DNA of 64,000 bases from Echinicola sp. 20G (GTDB lineage Bacteria; Bacteroidota; Bacteroidia; Cytophagales; Cyclobacteriaceae): positions 4,656,501 through 4,720,500 of the forward strand of contig NZ_AP024154.1 in the NCBI RefSeq assembly GCF_015533855.1, read 5' to 3'. Shown here piece after piece: positions 61,630-64,000 of this stretch. Positions within the stretch are counted from its first letter, which is position 1. The number at the start of each line of letters is the position of its first letter. The position numbers and the translations under genes were made by a program. Under the pieces are notes generated by a model, which saw nothing but the letters and a program-made list of their open reading frames with translations, was not told where the DNA came from and ran no database searches.

Positions 61630-61765
61630 TAACCAGTTGGCAACAATGTGCATAAGCAATAGCGGTTTGGGCGCTAACCTAAACCGCTTTTTAATTTAAT
61701 TAAAGTATATTGAAATCTATAAAGTAGATGCTTAAATCCGCTGATGCTCATACATAAAATCGTTT
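61630..61765. repeat. Degenerate attC-like site 2 with internal terminator
   Basis: TAAC box at 61630-61633, seven bases after the VOC stop. Left arm ATAAGCAATAGCGG (about 61652-61665) matches the reverse complement of CCGCTGATGCTCAT (61738-61751) at 11 of 14 positions. A GTT box may lie near 61762. The centre holds the hairpin AGCGGTTTGG / CCTAAACCGCT. Pairing is weaker than in site 1. Confidence 0.35.
61661..61692 (+). terminator. Terminator after the cassette VOC gene
   Basis: Stem AGCGGTTTGG (61661-61670) / CCTAAACCGCT (61678-61688), one bulge, followed by TTTT and AATTT. Confidence 0.75.
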
Positions 61766-61788
61766 TATGTCATATTGAAAAACTCGAA

Positions 61789-62865
61789 GTGAACAAAAAC
61801 ATACAATCGATTTATCTAATATTAATATTGATCCTGAACCTTTCTTGTGCTGAAAATAAAGAATCAGACAAAAAAGCTGATTCAGCTGAGTTGGCAAAGA
61901 TTTCAAAAACCGACACCTTAAAATTCACTTCCGGAATCCGTTCTATCTTTCAAGACAGTAAGGGCAATTATTGGTTTGGAAGTCATAGCGAGGGCATTAG
62001 CCGGTATAATGGAAAATCTTTTGAATACTTCACAACAAAAGAAGGTTTACAAGACAATCAAATTCGTTCCATCCAGGAAGATGAGGAAGGAATAATATGG
62101 ATTGTAACGGCAAGAGGTGTGAATGCCTACAATGGAGATAACATGACAAGCTATTCGACCGAGTTTAATTCTCCAATATCAGATTGGAATGCTACAACTG
62201 GGGACTTATGGTTCTATGCGGGCGAAGAAGACGGAATATACCGTTTTGATGGCATGAACATGAATTACCTTACTTTTCCAAAACCTAAAAACACTGACCC
62301 ATATAATTCATTTGGTGTAACAGGTATATCAAAGGATAAAAATGGAGCTATTTGGATTGCGACCTATTCAGCTTTATTCAGCTACGATGATGAAATAGTG
62401 GATATTTTTGAACATAAAAAATTAAACCTTGAGGATAATGAGTCATTACATGTACGCAGTATACTAGCAGATTCACAAGGTAGAATTTGGATAGGTAATA
62501 ATGGGATTGGAGTAATCCTTATAAACGGAGATTCAATTACTCATTTCTCAAAAGAGCAAGGAAAACTACTTCCAATAGATGAGTTTAGATTGAACACTAA
62601 TAAAAATCAAACTGCCAAAAACACGGGATTACAATCTGTTTTTGCCATTGAAGAAGATTATAAAGGAAATATTTGGTTTGGAGACAGGGATTCCGGGGCT
62701 TGGAAGTATGACGGCAAAACCCTGACAAACTATCAAGTTGATATAAAATTGAAACCCCAAATGATTTGGAGTATTTACGAAGACCAAAACAAAAACTTAC
62801 TTTTCGGAATGAATGATGGTGGCATTTATAAATTTAATGGAAGATTGTTTGATAAATGGTTTTGA
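61789..62865 (+). CDS. Two-component-regulator-propeller lipoprotein
   Basis: 358 residues from the GTG at 61789, which gives a standard signal peptide ending L-N-L-S-C (Cys20). An ATG 15 codons upstream is in frame but would put a polar leader before the hydrophobic core and falls inside attC-like site 2. The mature protein is built of Reg_prop repeats: IRSIFQDSKGNYWFGSHSEG, IRSIQEDEEGIIWIVTARGV, VRSILADSQGRIWIGNNGIG and VFAIEEDYKGNIWFGDRDSG. These form part of a beta-propeller like the sensor region of hybrid two-component systems, but here without kinase. The function is unknown. Confidence 0.85.
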   Translation: MNKNIQSIYLILILILNLSCAENKESDKKADSAELAKISKTDTLKFTSGIRSIFQDSKGNYWFGSHSEGISRYNGKSFEYFTTKEGLQDNQIRSIQEDEEGIIWIVTARGVNAYNGDNMTSYSTEFNSPISDWNATTGDLWFYAGEEDGIYRFDGMNMNYLTFPKPKNTDPYNSFGVTGISKDKNGAIWIATYSALFSYDDEIVDIFEHKKLNLEDNESLHVRSILADSQGRIWIGNNGIGVILINGDSITHFSKEQGKLLPIDEFRLNTNKNQTAKNTGLQSVFAIEEDYKGNIWFGDRDSGAWKYDGKTLTNYQVDIKLKPQMIWSIYEDQNKNLLFGMNDGGIYKFNGRLFDKWF

Positions 62866-62881
62866 AAAGAAATACGACCAC

Positions 62882-62934
62882 ACAATAATGTGTAAGCGAT
62901 AATCGCTCGTAACTACGCTTCTACTAATCGTTGT
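62882..62934. repeat. attC-like site 3 (short)
   Basis: Outer ACAA (62882-62885) / TTGT (62931-62934). Unpaired 6-base spacers on both sides. Inner GTA-AGCG (62892-62898) / CGCT-TC-TAC (62916-62924) with two extra bases on one side, and a 17-base loop. Total 53 bases, near the low end of known attC lengths. It lies 17 bases after the propeller gene. Confidence 0.4.
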
Positions 62935-62969
62935 ATAAAAATTAAATATTAATCAAAAAAGCAGAAACT

Positions 62970-63074
62970 ATGTTAGGAATTTGGCTCTCAAAAAAAGGGA
63001 AATTAAAAACATTGCAAACATTACTAATTGCCTCTTTATTACTAATTGGAATAGGAGTAGCTTTGCTAGTGTGA
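62970..63074 (+). CDS. Small single-pass membrane protein, 34 aa
   Basis: A short frame MLGIWLSKKGKLKT followed by one hydrophobic helix (about 16-33). It ends five bases before the hydrolase gene, so it could be a leader or small membrane partner. Short length makes the call uncertain. Confidence 0.4.
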   Translation: MLGIWLSKKGKLKTLQTLLIASLLLIGIGVALLV

Positions 63075-63078
63075 ACTT

Positions 63079-63816
63079 ATGAAAGTTAAAAAACGAAATA
63101 TATTTAGGCTGATTTGGTTTAGTCTGGTTGCTATATTTTTCATTTGGCAATGGACAACCTATCAATCACGAAATTTACCAGAAGATACTTTTAAAAATGA
63201 CAATAAAGTATCAGTAGAACAATCGAGTGATAAAATCACGTTTTTAGCAAACAATTCAAGAAATCAAAACGAAATTATATTCTTTCAAGGAGGTTTGACA
63301 GACCCAAAAGCGTACGCACCAATTTGCAGAGAAATTGCAAAAAATGGAATTACCTGTCACCTTATAAAAATGAATTGGAGGATGCCTCAATGGGATTATA
63401 AAAAAATTAAGACGATGTTCAACCTAAAAAATGGAAAGTATATAATTGGCGGACATTCTCAAGGAGCAAAAATGGCATCTCAATTCGTCTATGAAAATAC
63501 TGGACTAATGAAAGGACTTTTTCTACTGGGAACTTCCCATCCGAGAGATTTTGATTTATCGGACAGGAGTATTTCGACAATCAAGCTTTATGGAGAATTG
63601 GATGGATTAGCGAGTGTTTCTGAAGTAATGGAAAATAAAAATAAGCTACCGAAAAACACTGATTTAATAGAAATAAAAGGCGGAAACCATTCTCAGTTTG
63701 GATATTTGGGTAAACTATTAACGGACAATGCTTCCGAAATTGATTTGGATGAACAACAGCGATTGACATTAGATAAATTGATTGTTTTTTTTCATAAAAT
63801 AGATAATGAAAAATAA
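63079..63816 (+). CDS. Membrane-anchored alpha/beta hydrolase
   Basis: 245 residues. N-terminal anchor helix (about 9-26). Then an alpha/beta hydrolase domain with strand IIFFQGGLTDPKAYAPICRE, nucleophile elbow IIGGHSQGAKMASQF (Ser in GHSQG), an acidic residue in LYGELDGLAS, and His in KGGNHSQFG. The substrate is unknown; such proteins act as esterases or similar. It is the last complete gene of the window and is followed by an inverted-repeat element that reaches the window edge. Confidence 0.85.
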   Translation: MKVKKRNIFRLIWFSLVAIFFIWQWTTYQSRNLPEDTFKNDNKVSVEQSSDKITFLANNSRNQNEIIFFQGGLTDPKAYAPICREIAKNGITCHLIKMNWRMPQWDYKKIKTMFNLKNGKYIIGGHSQGAKMASQFVYENTGLMKGLFLLGTSHPRDFDLSDRSISTIKLYGELDGLASVSEVMENKNKLPKNTDLIEIKGGNHSQFGYLGKLLTDNASEIDLDEQQRLTLDKLIVFFHKIDNEK

Positions 63817-63828
63817 ATACATGACATA

Positions 63829-64000
63829 ATAACTAAGCATTCATGTAGCCGGTACGGCCACATTTCCTTAAGTGGGCAGGCTGGTGTAAAAGAGGTAATT
63901 ATGGGGAAAGCTTTTTCCCTTTTATGTTTTTGGAGATTGGATCTTAAAAAATCCGGTATATGAGCGGTGCTTTTGCCTGCTTTTGGCAGTGCTTAGTTAT
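63829..64000. repeat. Inverted-repeat element at the window edge, attC-like site 4
   Basis: Perfect 11-bp arms ATAACTAAGCA (63829-63839) and TGCTTAGTTAT (63990-64000), containing TAAC and GTTA boxes. They begin 12 bases after the hydrolase stop. Between them are smaller hairpins such as GCCG-GTA-CGGC and CTGC-TTTTG-GCAG. The right boundary coincides with the end of the window, so extension cannot be judged. Confidence 0.45.

Larger units (their letters stand above)
58743..64000 (+). mobile_element. Integron-like cassette array headed by a tyrosine recombinase (runs off the window)
   Basis: A tyrosine recombinase is followed by a repeat cluster and then by compact AT-rich genes: a membrane protein, an HxlR/VOC pair, a propeller lipoprotein, and a small membrane protein with an alpha/beta hydrolase. 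Each unit ends at an imperfect inverted repeat framed by TAAC/GTTA-like boxes. Gene 59961-60560 is bounded by GTTACCACAC on the left and its reverse complement on the right. The gene contents are unrelated to one another, as in integron cassette arrays. The interpretation is inference. Confidence 0.55.

Overview
The window reads as the chromosome of a Bacteroidota bacterium, most likely order Cytophagales and family Cyclobacteriaceae (Algoriphagus/Echinicola/Cyclobacterium type). The basis is two SusC/SusD pairs, many lipoproteins with short signal peptides, promoters of the Bacteroidota form (TTG, about 20 nt, TAnnTTTG), ribosomal protein THX, and the conserved ftsX-DUF3098-uppP-truB-ribF block. 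The family-level placement is inference. No rRNA, tRNA or CRISPR array was seen.

Layout. 1-13433 (minus): one long outer-membrane nutrient-uptake operon, in transcription order FAS1 lipoprotein, SusC, SusD, FAS1, FAS1, SusC, SusD (cut by the window edge), with no carbohydrate-active enzyme inside. 13902-14564: a lone AT-rich lipoprotein gene. 14613-17072: a GH2 glycosidase. It shares a 10+10 bp direct-repeat motif with the region upstream of the FAS1/SusCD operon, so the two may form one regulon. 17140-20353: a GIY-YIG nuclease and a three-gene PepSY iron-uptake-type membrane cluster. 20609-25881: topoisomerase IV (parE, parC) with a TrmH-type methylase. 25914-46043: housekeeping and envelope genes (ROK kinase, CvfB-like protein, 3-hydroxybutyryl-CoA dehydrogenase, deoxynucleoside kinase, Hpt protein, S9 peptidase, OmpA, deoxyhypusine-synthase-like protein, Skp-like lipoprotein, HDAC-like deacetylase, fatty-acid desaturase, BlaI/M56 pair, THX).

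47494-51452 is a methionine operon: promoter, SAM-I (S-box) riboswitch, a previously unlisted Met/Cys-rich 37-residue leader ORF, then metY, metX and hom. 53548-57103 is the ftsX-DUF3098-uppP-truB-ribF operon, followed by the two subunits of a 3-oxoacid CoA-transferase (57122-58496).

58743-64000 is the most unusual part. A tyrosine recombinase with an extra N-terminal domain is followed by a cluster of repeats and then by a series of short AT-rich genes. Each of these genes or gene pairs ends at an imperfect inverted repeat bounded by TAAC...GTTA-like boxes. The architecture (compact gene, stop codon inside the left box, unpaired spacer, inner stem with extra bases on one side) resembles integron cassettes with attC sites. 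The recombinase, however, lacks the canonical IntI insertion and lies in the same orientation as the cassettes. I read it as an integron-like cassette array of a Bacteroidota type that runs off the right edge of the window.
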